A DNA stretch of 64,000 bases from Echinicola shivajiensis (GTDB taxonomy: Bacteria > Bacteroidota > Bacteroidia > Cytophagales > Cyclobacteriaceae): the NCBI RefSeq assembly GCF_018642165.1, contig NZ_JAHHZM010000015.1, forward strand, positions 62,001-126,000. Reading direction: 5' to 3'. Shown here in pieces: positions 37,996 to 47,591 of this stretch. The notes beneath the pieces were generated by a model. It was not told where the DNA came from. It searched no databases and worked only from the letters and a program-made list of their open reading frames with translations. The translations under genes were made by a program, and so were the position numbers. Every line of letters begins with the position of its first letter. The stretch's first letter is position 1.

Positions 37996-38706
37996 CTACG
38001 CTATGCTATTTCCCCAACCAAAAGATTGAACGATATGCATAAAGTAGTCAGGTGGATTTGCTTTCACCCGAATGACTTCTTTGGTTATGGGATGGATAAA
38101 TTCAGTTTGCCAAGCATGTAGAAGCATATTGTGCATATTATAGTGCATTCGAAAAAATCTGTTTTGGCGATTGTCACCGTGTGTATTATCCCCGATGATA
38201 TAATTCCTTTCATGGGCCATATGACGACGGATTTGATGCATTCTACCGGTGAGAGGGTAGGCCCTTACCAGTGAATAACGGCTAGTTTCATGTTTGGGGG
38301 AACTCGCAAAAGGAATTTCAACTTCTGCCAGTCTTAGGTATTCCGTTTGGGCATCCTGCAACTCTTTTTTTAGCTTCTTTTTTAATGGATGATCTATAAG
38401 CGCTTCTTTTTCCTTGGTATAGCCTCTAACAATGGTGAGGTAGTATTTTTTAATTTCATTATTGGTAAAGAGCTCTTGGAAAGGGGCCACTGCCTCAGAT
38501 GATTTGGCAAACCAAAGAATGCCAGAAGTCGGCCTATCTATCCTGTGAAGGGGATAAACCTTAAGGCCTATTTGGTCTCTCAAGGTTTGAAGGGCATAAA
38601 CAGGTTCATCCTCCATGGCGATATTGGATTTATGCACCATCATACCTGCTGGTTTATTGACAGCAATATAATAATCGTCTTGGTATAGTATTTCCAGCTC
38701 CATCAA
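37996..38706 (-). CDS. truC: tRNA pseudouridine(65) synthase
   Basis: 236 residues, RluA-family pseudouridine synthase without an S4 domain. Catalytic Asp57 is in HRIDRPTSG. TruC-like stretches are NKPAGMMVHKS, LQTLRDQIG, GRMHQIRRHMAHERNYIIGDNTHGD and the closing SFGWG. TruC modifies U65 of tRNA-Ile and tRNA-Asp in E. coli. The HRIDRPTSG form, rather than HRLDxxTSG, helps separate TruC from RluA/C/D. Single gene. Confidence 0.88.
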   Translation of the reverse strand: MMELEILYQDDYYIAVNKPAGMMVHKSNIAMEDEPVYALQTLRDQIGLKVYPLHRIDRPTSGILWFAKSSEAVAPFQELFTNNEIKKYYLTIVRGYTKEKEALIDHPLKKKLKKELQDAQTEYLRLAEVEIPFASSPKHETSRYSLVRAYPLTGRMHQIRRHMAHERNYIIGDNTHGDNRQNRFFRMHYNMHNMLLHAWQTEFIHPITKEVIRVKANPPDYFMHIVQSFGWGNSIA

Positions 38707-38722
38707 ATAGGTATTTCAATAA

Positions 38723-38755
38723 AAAGGCCTCTCCCAATAAACAGGAAAGGCCTTT
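38723..38755 (-). terminator. Terminator of the Gfo/Idh/MocA gene
   Basis: 8-bp arms AAAGGCCT (38723-38730) and AGGCCTTT (38748-38755). On the minus strand a T run follows. Confidence 0.7.
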
Positions 38756-38778
38756 AGCATCTTATATTCCTGCAAATC

Positions 38779-39927
38779 CTAGATTTTCACCCAAGCCTGC
38801 TTTTTATTACTTTCTATGATTCGCTCGCAAATCAACAATTCCCTGTATCCATCAGCAAAAGTAGGGAAGCTTGGTGCCTCAGGCTGCTTTCCTTCAGCAA
38901 CAGCAGCATACACTTCTTTGAACATTTGTTTGGAGGTATCTGGGAAGCCTTCATTATGACCACCTGGGAAACTGATCAAACCAGCAGCCTCTTGGGTAAA
39001 TAAGGAAGGATCTTTCATCAATTGTTGGTTGGCCGTTTCACGTTTACCGATCCACATCTCATTGGGCTTTTCAGAGCACCATTCAAAATTGGATTTAGAA
39101 CCTGCGATCTCAATATTCAATCTGTTTTTTCTACCTGCGTTGACTTGACTTACGGTCACAGAACCTTTATTGCCATTGTCAAACCTTAGCATTACTGTAG
39201 CATGATCCTCAGTATCAATTGGAACTTCGGCATAATCTGATTCCTGAAGCATTTTGCCTGAATAGGTTTCTATGGCTTTTAACGGCTTCAAACGTGTTTT
39301 ATGTACCGTAGAGAAATCGGCCATTACCTCAGTAACCTTTAATCCAGTTACATATTCAGTCAAATCCAATAAGTGGGAACCAATATCTGCAATAGCCCTG
39401 GAATCACCGGATTTGTCCGGCTCCAATCTCCAGTTATAGTCAGTTTTTAAGAATAACCAGTCCTGTAGGTAAGAGCCCATAATGCTATAAATATCTCCCA
39501 ATTCACCATTTTCTCTCATGGTCTTCATCTGACGAACCATTGGATAATAGCGCAGGTTGAAGTGAACTGCATTGACAAGGCCTTTTTCTTTGGCCAGGGC
39601 TACCAATTCTTCAGCTTCCTCAATTTTGGTGGCCAATGGCTTTTCACAAACCACATGTTTGCCAGCTAATAAGGCTGCCTTTGACTGTGAATAATGAAGG
39701 AAGTTAGGGGTACAGATATGAACAACATCAATATCATCTTGCTTCAACATATCATCAAAAAGATAGGCATTTGGAATACCTAGCAAGTTGGCTTTTTCCT
39801 TGGCCAATTCGATATTCACTTCACATAATGCGGTAACTTCGATATTGGGAATTCTGCGCAAAGCCTCTAGGTGGGCTGGTCCGATAAATCCTGTGCCCAC
39901 TATGGCCACATTAATTTTCTTGGTCAT
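38779..39927 (-). CDS. Gfo/Idh/MocA family oxidoreductase
   Basis: 382 residues. N-terminal Rossmann domain with VGTGFIGPAHLEALRRIP (about 10-27), HICTPNFLH, and EKPLATKIEEAEELV carrying the catalytic-type Lys. The C-terminal alpha/beta domain (from about 130) includes GDSRAIADIGSHLLDL with the conserved Asp/His pair. Such enzymes oxidise or reduce sugar hydroxyls with NAD(P). Substrate unknown; no sugar cluster adjoins it. Cytoplasmic, no signal. Confidence 0.92.
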   Translation of the reverse strand: MTKKINVAIVGTGFIGPAHLEALRRIPNIEVTALCEVNIELAKEKANLLGIPNAYLFDDMLKQDDIDVVHICTPNFLHYSQSKAALLAGKHVVCEKPLATKIEEAEELVALAKEKGLVNAVHFNLRYYPMVRQMKTMRENGELGDIYSIMGSYLQDWLFLKTDYNWRLEPDKSGDSRAIADIGSHLLDLTEYVTGLKVTEVMADFSTVHKTRLKPLKAIETYSGKMLQESDYAEVPIDTEDHATVMLRFDNGNKGSVTVSQVNAGRKNRLNIEIAGSKSNFEWCSEKPNEMWIGKRETANQQLMKDPSLFTQEAAGLISFPGGHNEGFPDTSKQMFKEVYAAVAEGKQPEAPSFPTFADGYRELLICERIIESNKKQAWVKI

Positions 39928-40191
39928 GTTATAAGGTTTTCTATAGGTTGTATTAAAAGTTGGGGATTAAAGATAGGAGCAAGAAACGGATTTTCAAATT
40001 AATGGGCTGCTTTATGAGCAATTGGAGTATTGGGCTATTTAAGGTCAATAGTTTATTGTTTAATCTACCACAAAGGTCACAAAGCTTGCACAAAGAACCC
40101 CATGTATGTACAAAGAACGAGGTGAGAAGTACGAAGTGGGATTTTTGAGTTGAAAAGTAACGAGTTAAGTCTAATGTCTTGTGTCTAACCT

Positions 40192-40542
40192 CTAAATATC
40201 ATCCATCCCTCTTTCTGGTATCATGGGACCAATGAAAACAATTTCATCTTTTTCAGTATCAATTTGATAATCCAGTTTGATTTTGTCCTTATCCTGTTCA
40301 TGAATATTCAGGCAGGCATTATAGTAAATCTTATTAAAAGCTAGAATCACTGTTCCTGAGAGATCTGTACCAATTGACTTGATTTCTTCCAATGAGATAT
40401 CTTCAGCAATGGCCCCATCCAATTTTGCATACAAGGAGATAAAAATGCCCCATTCCTTTTGCTCTTTGGCTATGGTTTCCCCAATCAGATTTTTTGGATC
40501 AGAATGGGTATTGTTCAATTTGAATTTCCAGGATTCCTGCAT
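40192..40542 (-). CDS. Hypothetical protein
   Basis: 116 residues, soluble and acidic, no signal or membrane segment. No family recognised. Codon usage and the absence of a better frame support it as a real gene. Features: basic N-terminus (ESWKFKLNN), central hydrophobic strand GTVILAFNKIYYNACLNI, acidic end DTEKDEIVFIGPMIPERGMDDI. Confidence 0.5.
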   Translation of the reverse strand: MQESWKFKLNNTHSDPKNLIGETIAKEQKEWGIFISLYAKLDGAIAEDISLEEIKSIGTDLSGTVILAFNKIYYNACLNIHEQDKDKIKLDYQIDTEKDEIVFIGPMIPERGMDDI

Positions 40543-40679
40543 CTTTTTGTTTTAAATAATATTCAAATTTAATGAAATCAATTACTACTAGTATAATTGT
40601 GATAGGTATTTAAGGCTGTGAGAAGAAGTATTGATGGCTTCATGTTGATATTTTTGGCTTTAATGATGACTTTTGGTTT

Positions 40680-41165
40680 ATGAAACTCCCCAGCCTTGCC
40701 CAGATAAAAAAAGAGCTTTCCCATCTTTCAGAGGATGATTTGATTGCCTTGTTAATGGATACTGCAAAGTTCACTACAGACAATAAGCAGTTTCTGTTTT
40801 TTAAAGTTTACGGAAGGGAGAATCCAGTATTTTTTCAGGAAATGGTGGAAGAAGAACTCCAGCAGGCATTTGAGAATGCCAATTTGGATCATGCTCATTT
40901 TGCCAAAAAATCAGCCCAAGCCATCAGAAGGAAGCTGAACAAATACCTGAAGTTCACGAAGGATAAAACTATTCAGATTGAGCTGATTGCTTTCTTCTGC
41001 AGAGGACTGAAGGAAAACGGCTATATGGATTTTCGCCATCCTGTGATTGGAAACCTTTATCAAATGCAGTTGAATAAGATTCAAAAGCTCATTTCTGGGC
41101 TCCATGAGGATTTACAATACGATTACCAAAGTCTTTTGGAGGAATTAGTCAGTATTGAGTATTAA
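40680..41165 (+). CDS. DUF6155-like hypothetical protein
   Basis: 161 residues, mostly helical, no signal. The opening LPSLAQIKKELSHLSEDDLIALLMDTAKFTTDNKQFLFFKVYG resembles the DUF6155 family of Bacteroidota; I recall this only by pattern. Function unknown. Confidence 0.6.
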   Translation: MKLPSLAQIKKELSHLSEDDLIALLMDTAKFTTDNKQFLFFKVYGRENPVFFQEMVEEELQQAFENANLDHAHFAKKSAQAIRRKLNKYLKFTKDKTIQIELIAFFCRGLKENGYMDFRHPVIGNLYQMQLNKIQKLISGLHEDLQYDYQSLLEELVSIEY

Positions 41166-41251
41166 GTACGGAAAAAAATACTGAGTTTGCCATCTAATAT
41201 TATAAGTAAGGCGCCTAGTGTTTCTCACGACTAAATACTCATGACTAAAAA

Positions 41252-41590
41252 TTATGCCTTTTTCACAAACTCTGATTTCAGGGCCATAGAACCAAAGCCA
41301 TCAATCTTACAGTCGATATTATGATCACCTTCCACCAAACGGATATTTTTTACTTTAGTACCCGCTTTGATAGGTTGAGGATAACCTTTAACTGGTAAAT
41401 TCTTCACTACAATTACACTATCGCCATCCTGTAGTTCCATGCCATTAGAATCTTTGACCACCAAACCAGTTTCTTCTACCACTGCTTCATCAGGGTTCCA
41501 TTCATGTGCACATTCTGGACAAACCATCAAAGCATCCATTGGATAAGTATATTCACAGCCGCATTTTGGGCAAGGGATAATATCAGACAT
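41252..41590 (-). CDS. yjdM: Zinc-ribbon protein YjdM (formerly PhnA)
   Basis: 112 residues from [11 protein letters not shown]; the frame extends 35 codons upstream but those precede the zinc ribbon and lie over the promoter. N-terminal ribbon C-x2-C...C-x2-C ([10 protein letters not shown]...CPECAHEW), then [28 protein letters not shown], the conserved C-terminal SH3-like domain. Once wrongly linked to phosphonate use; the function is unknown. Confidence 0.9.
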   Translation of the reverse strand: MSDIIPCPKCGCEYTYPMDALMVCPECAHEWNPDEAVVEETGLVVKDSNGMELQDGDSVIVVKNLPVKGYPQPIKAGTKVKNIRLVEGDHNIDCKIDGFGSMALKSEFVKKA

Positions 41591-41615
41591 TTTTACAAAT
41601 CGTTTTAATGAGCCA

Positions 41616-41623
41616 CAAAGATA
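41616..41623 (-). promoter_or_regulatory. -7 promoter box of yjdM
   Basis: TATCTTTG on the minus strand, an exact TAnnTTTG match, 25 bases before the ATG chosen for yjdM. It supports the short start. Confidence 0.5.
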
Positions 41624-41790
41624 CGGAAATCTTGGATTTTTACTGTGAAAAGCAGAATTGCTCATAACAAGCATCTTAGTCCATTTCTTTCTCAATACTC
41701 CACAATCCCTACTGAATACTTTTTTTACTTTGCAATGGAAATTTTGATGACTAACTTCGGTCGAAATTATTTATCCCTTAGATTAATTAT

Positions 41791-42057
41791 ATGTTTGAAG
41801 GTTCAGATTATCCAAAGGCACTTAGTGAGGAACTTTTTGAAAATTGGCTAGAAGAAGGGCGCGCAAAAAAGATCAGGTATAACTATATGTTGATTATTTG
41901 GAATGTGGTGGATGAAACCTATAAGCCTCAATATGTGGAAAGCCGTGAGGAATTTAGCGGATATGAGACCTATCCCAATAATACCGGCCAGGAAGGTTTG
42001 GTAGCAGTATATGATTTATATTCGGAATCCAGAATAATGTTAGATATTCGACACTAG
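41791..42057 (+). CDS. Small conserved-looking hypothetical protein
   Basis: 88 residues, soluble: MFEGSDYPKALSEELFENWLEEG, then a strand-rich middle (YNYMLIIWNVVDETYKPQYV) and VAVYDLYSESRIMLDIRH. No family name known to me. A terminator-like hairpin follows at 42089-42121. Confidence 0.55.
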   Translation: MFEGSDYPKALSEELFENWLEEGRAKKIRYNYMLIIWNVVDETYKPQYVESREEFSGYETYPNNTGQEGLVAVYDLYSESRIMLDIRH

Positions 42058-42088
42058 ATATTCTACATTAGATTTAAGATTAATGAAA

Positions 42089-42121
42089 AAAGTGTCAAGT
42101 AATTTTAGGCCGTGACACTTT
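42089..42121 (+). terminator. Terminator-like hairpin
   Basis: Perfect 9-bp arms AAAGTGTCA (42089-42097) and TGACACTTT (42113-42121), but no T run beyond the last three T. Confidence 0.4.
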
Positions 42122-42188
42122 CCAGGCTAACTATTCATTAATCCTTAGAAGTAATTTCTTTATATTAAAATTTGAAGCTTCATTATAT

Positions 42189-42223
42189 AACAAAACCCGC
42201 ATTTTTAAAAGGCGGGTTTTGTT
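42189..42223 (-). terminator. Terminator of the zinc dehydrogenase gene
   Basis: Perfect 12-bp arms AACAAAACCCGC (42189-42200) and GCGGGTTTTGTT (42212-42223). It lies 35 bases beyond the stop codon. Confidence 0.8.
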
Positions 42224-42257
42224 ATTTGGATGTTTTGCGAATCCGGAATAAAATTTA

Positions 42258-43277
42258 TTATTCCTGACAGTCTACCAGGACTTTTACGGACTTAGATCCA
42301 TCGGCTTGTGTCTCAAATGCTTTTGGCAGTTCGGCCAACGGAAATTGATGGGTGACAAGTGGAGAAATATCCAGTTTGCCATTGCTGCTGAGTTCAATTG
42401 CCTCCAAAAAGTCTTCAGGTTTATAGAACAAGGATCCCCTTACCGTCAAGCGTTTGTATACCACAAGATTGGGGTCAACAATAAGGTCCTTGCTGTATAT
42501 GGCCAAAACGGTAAGCTTACCATCTGGGGCCAGTAATTCCATGTTTTGGGCCAATAAAGCGCTCACTCCTGAACACTCAAATACGGCAGTCAAATTGGGC
42601 AATTTACCTGCATAGTTTAAAGAGTCTACTTCACCATATGTTTTAGAAACAAAATCCTTCATATTTCCATCGGTGGAAGGGTTAAAGGCATATTTTGCCC
42701 CGACCTTTTTTGCCAGTTCAAGTCGTTTTGAACTGATATCCGAGGCGATAATATTATCTATTCCTTTACTTTTTAACCCAGCAATTGTCACCAAACCAAT
42801 GGTGCCACATCCTGTTACAAGTATATTATCCTGGGGGTGTACATCTGTAATATTAATGGCTGCCAGGCCCACTGATAGGGGTTCAATCAGTGCTCCTTTT
42901 TTGCTGTCAATATTATCGGGGATTTTATAAATGTTTTGGTTGAGCTTTGCGGCATCTATTTTTACATATTTGGCAAATCCACCAGGGGCAAGTCCAAGAC
43001 CAATACCATTGTACATTGGGTTGATGACCACTCTGTCCCCAATATTTAAACCCTGTACATCTTTACCAATTTCTATCAATTCCCCAGAAAATTCGTGCCC
43101 CAATACAGAACCTCTGGGAACAAGTCCTTCATGATATATATGTAAATCGGTTCCGCAAATTCCTGTCTTTGCTACTTTTACAATTACACTATCATCGCTA
43201 ATTATTGGCTTTTCCCTTTCTTCTACTTTTATATCGTGTATTTCATGGAATACTCCAGATGGGTTTGAATTTTTCAT
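42258..43277 (-). CDS. Zinc-binding alcohol/polyol dehydrogenase (MDR family)
   Basis: 339 residues. Catalytic zinc site: C41 (GICGTDLH), H61-E62 (GHEFSGE) and the later E in LIEPLSVGLAA. NAD(P) motif TGCGTIGLV. The usual structural-zinc loop with four cysteines is missing: after VVINPMYN the chain goes straight to GLAPGGFAKYV. This is like threonine/sorbitol/butanediol-type dehydrogenases that have lost it. Substrate unknown. Single gene. Confidence 0.88.
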   Translation of the reverse strand: MKNSNPSGVFHEIHDIKVEEREKPIISDDSVIVKVAKTGICGTDLHIYHEGLVPRGSVLGHEFSGELIEIGKDVQGLNIGDRVVINPMYNGIGLGLAPGGFAKYVKIDAAKLNQNIYKIPDNIDSKKGALIEPLSVGLAAINITDVHPQDNILVTGCGTIGLVTIAGLKSKGIDNIIASDISSKRLELAKKVGAKYAFNPSTDGNMKDFVSKTYGEVDSLNYAGKLPNLTAVFECSGVSALLAQNMELLAPDGKLTVLAIYSKDLIVDPNLVVYKRLTVRGSLFYKPEDFLEAIELSSNGKLDISPLVTHQFPLAELPKAFETQADGSKSVKVLVDCQE

Positions 43278-43444
43278 TTTCGCTAGGGTTTATGTTAAAA
43301 GAAATATTACGTTATTAACGATAATGAGGAGTGTGAGTTGTAAGTGAGGATATACTATTTGCTGAATATCAATGTGTTGTTGGATGTTTGTAATTGCTTT
43401 TACTTTATTTGAATGGAAGTCAAAAAGAATCAAAAGATCACTTA

Positions 43445-44320
43445 CTACTCCAGGGTATTGAAAAAATCAAAAATCAAATGATTGGCATCTAAAATTTGAG
43501 AGGGGGCATCAGCCTTTCTCCATGGTTTCCCTTCTGCGCCTGGCCAAGAATGCCCTCCATCATCTGTGATATAATATTTCATGGGCACTGAACCTTTATT
43601 CCATTGGTATAGCGTATACCCATTGTTTTTTAAGGTTTCCATCTCTTCGCATTGATTGATTTCCTCCCAATTAGCGATGACTTCTTCCAAAGAGGGGAAA
43701 TCAAAGCCTGATGGCCCATTTCCTTTTCCTCCTTCCAAGGGTACATTTTGGTCTTCCTTGGAGTGAAAATGGATAATAGGCACTGCTGAACCACAGCTTT
43801 TCACGGGTAGAATGGTACCTGCCACTGGTGCAATGGCCCTGATCTTTTCAGGAATTTCACAGGCCAGGCGATAAGCCATCATTGCCCCATTGGACATACC
43901 TGTAACGAATACTTTTTTAGGATCAATACCCTGTTCTGCCACCAATTTATCAATAAGCTTACTGATAAACTTCACGTCATCCACCTCGTTTTTAGCAGCA
44001 TAACCACAACAGCCTCCTGCATTCCAAGTTCGTATATTCAATAGCCGTCCCTTACGGTCAATGCCATCTGGATAGACCACAGCATAGTCATTTTGATGAG
44101 ATATAGGAGTGAGCGAATAGGAATCTTTTGCCTGCTGCCCACTGCCAAAACCACCATGTAAGACAATTAAAAGAGGTATTTTGTCATTCGGGTTTTGGGG
44201 TAAGTCCAAGATAAAACTCCGATCAATCCCATCGACTAAGATCGTATTTTTTACTGGGTCTTTTGTTGAAAACACAGTTAGGATCATTAAAATCACTATT
44301 TGAAAAATTAAAGTCATCAA
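43445..44320 (-). CDS. Secreted PHB-depolymerase/feruloyl-esterase family hydrolase
   Basis: 291 residues with N-terminal hydrophobic signal (IFQIVILMILTVFST). Esterase family stretches: LLIVLHGGFGSGQQ (oxyanion), AVVYPDGIDRKGR, NAGGCCGYAA, and nucleophile elbow GMSNGAMM with Ser143. Late DDGGHSWPG gives the catalytic His. Similar to LpqC/poly(3-hydroxybutyrate) depolymerase-like esterases. True substrate unknown. Confidence 0.87.
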   Translation of the reverse strand: MMTLIFQIVILMILTVFSTKDPVKNTILVDGIDRSFILDLPQNPNDKIPLLIVLHGGFGSGQQAKDSYSLTPISHQNDYAVVYPDGIDRKGRLLNIRTWNAGGCCGYAAKNEVDDVKFISKLIDKLVAEQGIDPKKVFVTGMSNGAMMAYRLACEIPEKIRAIAPVAGTILPVKSCGSAVPIIHFHSKEDQNVPLEGGKGNGPSGFDFPSLEEVIANWEEINQCEEMETLKNNGYTLYQWNKGSVPMKYYITDDGGHSWPGAEGKPWRKADAPSQILDANHLIFDFFNTLE

Positions 44321-44824
44321 TTTTATCTGCTGGGATATAGTTTAGACAATATCCATATTGATCGGTTTAATATTCACTTTCCATCAATGAAAATTAGGAT
44401 TACATATAAGATGATCAAAGGTTTAAATCAAAACCATGAGAAAATGAATAAATGTTAATTGTAAACCAAAGGTTGTTTTTTGGAAATGAAATATATTTGT
44501 TTTATAGTATTAAAATGAAAATTTAATTTTTAGATTTATAATAATTGTTGGTTGATAGGAGGAAAATCTCTTGAAATACAATGATATACAAGATTCTGAA
44601 TTGAAAGATTTTATTGCAATGTTTAATGGGCTGATTGGGAATATAATTTGATCCAAATCATATTATTTTTTTAAAATCAGGAAGGTCAATTCGAATTGTA
44701 TAAAAAAAGGGAGTGATCAAGTTTTAGTGTGCCTAGAATCATTATTTCCGCCTTTAATATAGGGGGAATAGACATAGATGAAATTGCCGATTTAATTCAA
44801 TTTTTTTCACCAAACACAATGATC
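44321..44824. other. Intergenic region between divergent genes, 504 bases
   Basis: AT-rich, must hold promoters for the esterase (left) and the haem lipoprotein (right). A frame open from GTG 44729 runs into the haem protein but precedes its signal peptide, so it was not used. No RNA or repeat seen. Confidence 0.45.
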
Positions 44825-46237
44825 ATGAAAAATAAATCACATTATCACTTAATGACGGTATTGCTCTTAGGCCTGTTCTCCTGTAAAGAACAAAAGAAGG
44901 AGGTTACTGAAACCGCTCTAATGCATTTCGCTTATGACAAGGTAACACCTGCGGAATTTCCTCAGCTAAATATTCCTGGTTTTAACTTCCCGGAAGATTC
45001 AACAGTCCTAAACCAGTGGATTCATGAAATGGATACCGAAAAAATCTATTTACATGGCTGGGGAATTTGGGCTGGGCTTACAGCCAAAACCGATCAAAAA
45101 ATTCCCGGAGATCCAAGAAACTTGCTTGTTTTTGAGACATGGCTGACTCCAGAGGAAATGATTGATTCCATTAAAAATGAACCGATCAAAAGATCCAATA
45201 GGGCCAACCTGAAAGTCCCCAATCAATTCACCCATTTTGCTGCAATGCAAAAAACAGTCAATGATAGTATTTTTGAGTCTGTATCATATAGTCCAGGGGC
45301 ATCCAGCTATGCCATTGAAAATAAAATATTCATGGCCACTACCCTTTATAATATGGCCAAAAATGAAGGGAGGACAGAGATTCCTTTTTTCCCAACTGAT
45401 GCCATTACGATAAAGCCAGTATTTAAACTATTACCTACTTCAGGAGGAGAATCAAGGTTTGACATTGCTACTTGGCCGGGTACTATAGATTCATTGGCAG
45501 CTTTTCCAGAAAAGGAATGGGGTAGCTATGTGACGGTGGATGTAAATAATAATGGAAATATATCCAATGATATTTATCCCTTGGATGATTTTATCCATTT
45601 TAAGTTGAATGACGAAGATGCCTATTTTCTTAATGAAGAATTTTCTGAAAATAGCGGAAATCAGTTCAATGCAAAGCCCGGGGATATAGCCATATTGATA
45701 GGGATGCATGTGACCTCTAGAGAAATCACCAATTGGACTTGGCAAACTTTCTGGTGGACTCCTGATCATAATGACCCACCAGCCCCCAGTTCAAAATCCA
45801 TAGCGGAAAGTAGGCCTGATGAACTGAAAGGGCCAGCCCGTCATTATGCTATGGCTGTGGCCTATTATATGGTAAATCCCAATGAGCCTTATTCTGGAGA
45901 AAATATCATCGGGACTCCTAATTATGCTTTTAATCCATATTTGGAAGCGGGCTTCGGTCCAAAGGTATTTGATGAAGCTATCAGCTTTGTAAATACGGAA
46001 GAAGGTAAAATAGATACCTATGCCGGGGTAAGGACCAATTGTATGAGCTGTCATAGAATGGCTTCGGTAAATCCAGATGGCCTTTCCACTTCCTCCACCT
46101 CAAAAACACCCTACGTGGGCAATTCCTATGTCAGTCGATCAGATACGATCTTTGATGGACAATTATTGTTGGATTTTGCCTGGTCCATCCAAGGTAATGT
46201 GGATACCACAGGAATTAAGGCTTATCTGGAAAAATAG
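44825..46237 (+). CDS. Exported lipoprotein with one c-type haem motif, unknown function
   Basis: 470 residues from MKNKSHYHL; the open frame extends 32 codons upstream but the lipoprotein signal (MTVLLLGLFSC) fixes this start. The only haem-c motif is C-x2-C-H near residues 406-410 (CMSCH). It lies far towards the C-terminus, so most of the protein is another domain: EKIYLHGWGIWAGLTAKTDQ, ETWLTPEEM, TWQTFWWTPDHNDPPAPSSKSIAESRPDEL. No named family known to me. Expected in the periplasm, attached to a membrane, perhaps an oxidoreductase. Followed by a palindrome (46291-46322) that lacks a T run. Confidence 0.75.
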   Translation: MKNKSHYHLMTVLLLGLFSCKEQKKEVTETALMHFAYDKVTPAEFPQLNIPGFNFPEDSTVLNQWIHEMDTEKIYLHGWGIWAGLTAKTDQKIPGDPRNLLVFETWLTPEEMIDSIKNEPIKRSNRANLKVPNQFTHFAAMQKTVNDSIFESVSYSPGASSYAIENKIFMATTLYNMAKNEGRTEIPFFPTDAITIKPVFKLLPTSGGESRFDIATWPGTIDSLAAFPEKEWGSYVTVDVNNNGNISNDIYPLDDFIHFKLNDEDAYFLNEEFSENSGNQFNAKPGDIAILIGMHVTSREITNWTWQTFWWTPDHNDPPAPSSKSIAESRPDELKGPARHYAMAVAYYMVNPNEPYSGENIIGTPNYAFNPYLEAGFGPKVFDEAISFVNTEEGKIDTYAGVRTNCMSCHRMASVNPDGLSTSSTSKTPYVGNSYVSRSDTIFDGQLLLDFAWSIQGNVDTTGIKAYLEK

Positions 46238-46290
46238 TTGGTATTTGAGATATATGGGGATAGTTATTAATAGGTGTTTTTTGAACCTAG

Positions 46291-46322
46291 TTACTGGGTG
46301 TAGCATTTGCTACACCCAGTAA
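46291..46322. repeat. GTAGCAT palindrome, element 1
   Basis: Perfect 15-bp arms beginning TTACTGGGTGTAGCA (46291-46305) with a two-base loop. Same core as the elements at 54211, 55551 and, more distantly, 62088. No T run follows, so it is not a typical terminator. Confidence 0.8.
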
Positions 46323-46354
46323 TACAACTGTACCGGTTGTCATAGAAACGATAT

Positions 46355-46476
46355 CTAGTCCTCATTTGCAACTAGGATTTTTTAATTTCAGCATTTTTAA
46401 CGCTTCAATCATTAAATCAATTAGCCGAATTACAAATGCTTTGATATAGCAACCTGCGTTGCAAACACGGGTTAGC
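46355..46476. repeat. Multi-hairpin intergenic repeat, copy A
   Basis: About 122 bases made of consecutive short hairpins with shared loop sequences: TAGTCCTC..GCAACTAGGA, AGCATTTTTAACGCT, GAATTACAAATGC, and GCGTTGCAAACACGGGTTAG. Order and spacing match copies B and C. REP/BIME-like; no transposase is present in the window. Confidence 0.8.
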
Positions 46477-46554
46477 TCGATTTAATGTAATTGGGAACTT
46501 TAAATCCAAACTAGCGATTGTACATATTCGGTTTGAATTTCTTAACTTTAATAT

Positions 46555-47433
46555 ATGGATACCAAAATCAAGCGCTCTGTTTCCGATTTCAACAATGAAT
46601 TAAAACTAAAAGGGTTCAATATATTCCAAATTGAAAAGGATGGTAATGCCACTAAAACCTATAGCCGAAAGGATTTTTATAAAATCTGTCTGACCACTGG
46701 TAAAAGTGTTATTCATTATGCTGATCGTAGTTTTGAGCAGGAAGGCACGATTTTATTTTTTGGTAATCCACATATACCTTATTCATGGGAGACAATTTCT
46801 ACCAAGTATGTGGGGTACACTTGTCTCTTTTCTGAGGATTTCTTAAAGCAATCAGATCGTTTAGATATTCTCCAACAATCACCTTTATTTAAACTAGGAG
46901 GAACTCCAATACTTAAAATAACGGAACAGCAAAGGGAATTCTTAAATGGGATTTTTCAAAAAATGATTGAAGAACAGCAATCTGACTATTCCTATAAAGA
47001 TGATTTGATTCGCAATTATATCTATTTGATTTTACATGAGGCCATGAAATTGCAGCCATCTGAAAACTATGATCAACATCATAATGCAGCTTCAAGGTTA
47101 ACCTCAGTTTTCATGGAGCTGTTGGAAAGACAATTTCCCATCGAAACTCCAGATAACCCTTTGAAACTTAGAACGGCTCAGGATTATGCAAGCAATCTTT
47201 CTGTTCATGTCAATTATCTCAACCGGTCTATCAAGGAGGTTACGGGTAAACCAACGACAGCTCATATTACAGAGCGTATATTGAGCGAAGCGAAGGCTCT
47301 TCTTCAGCATACCAACTGGAATATTAGCGAAATTGCTTATGCTTTGGGTTTTGAGTACCCCACTTACTTTAACAATTTCTTTAAAAAGCAAACAGGCAAT
47401 ACTCCAAAGGATATTCGGATTGCCAATGTTTGA
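46555..47433 (+). CDS. AraC family transcriptional regulator
   Basis: 292 residues. N-terminal cupin-like sensing domain (about 30-110; SVIHYADRSFEQEGTILFFGNPHIPYSWE), then a two-HTH AraC domain from about 190 (AQDYASNLSVHVNYLNRSIKEVTGK; NWNISEIAYALGFEYPTYFNNFFKKQTGNTPKDIR). Probably controls the acetyltransferase just downstream and perhaps the carbonyl operon at 48445-51693; this is inferred from order only. Confidence 0.92.
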   Translation: MDTKIKRSVSDFNNELKLKGFNIFQIEKDGNATKTYSRKDFYKICLTTGKSVIHYADRSFEQEGTILFFGNPHIPYSWETISTKYVGYTCLFSEDFLKQSDRLDILQQSPLFKLGGTPILKITEQQREFLNGIFQKMIEEQQSDYSYKDDLIRNYIYLILHEAMKLQPSENYDQHHNAASRLTSVFMELLERQFPIETPDNPLKLRTAQDYASNLSVHVNYLNRSIKEVTGKPTTAHITERILSEAKALLQHTNWNISEIAYALGFEYPTYFNNFFKKQTGNTPKDIRIANV

Positions 47434-47591
47434 AATTCTTATTTTTTGATTTGATATTCATTATTACCCCAGCCCATTTTTTGCTGACCTTTGTATCGTG
47501 GTTCGAGCTCAACTAAAGCAATGATTAATATGCTTTGATGTATATTATATAAGCTTGAATTATTATCAGGGAAATCTAAATATTGAAGGAA

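Larger units (their letters stand above)
46238..46554. other. Intergenic region, 317 bases, repeat-bearing
   Basis: Nearly filled by two repeat elements: the 32-base palindrome at 46291-46322 and copy A of the multi-hairpin repeat at 46355-46476. The last 78 bases are the upstream region of the AraC gene. Confidence 0.7.

Noticed and set aside
39960-40148. 62-codon plus-strand frame
   Set aside because: Lies in a gap of degraded repeats and has no domain, signal or promoter. Probably noncoding.
44729-44824. GTG start for the haem lipoprotein
   Set aside because: The extra 32 residues precede a clear lipoprotein signal with Cys, so the ATG at 44825 was chosen.
46291-46322. Rho-independent terminator of the haem lipoprotein gene
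   Set aside because: The stem is excellent, but no T run follows on either side, and the element belongs to a dispersed palindrome family. It may still hinder transcription.
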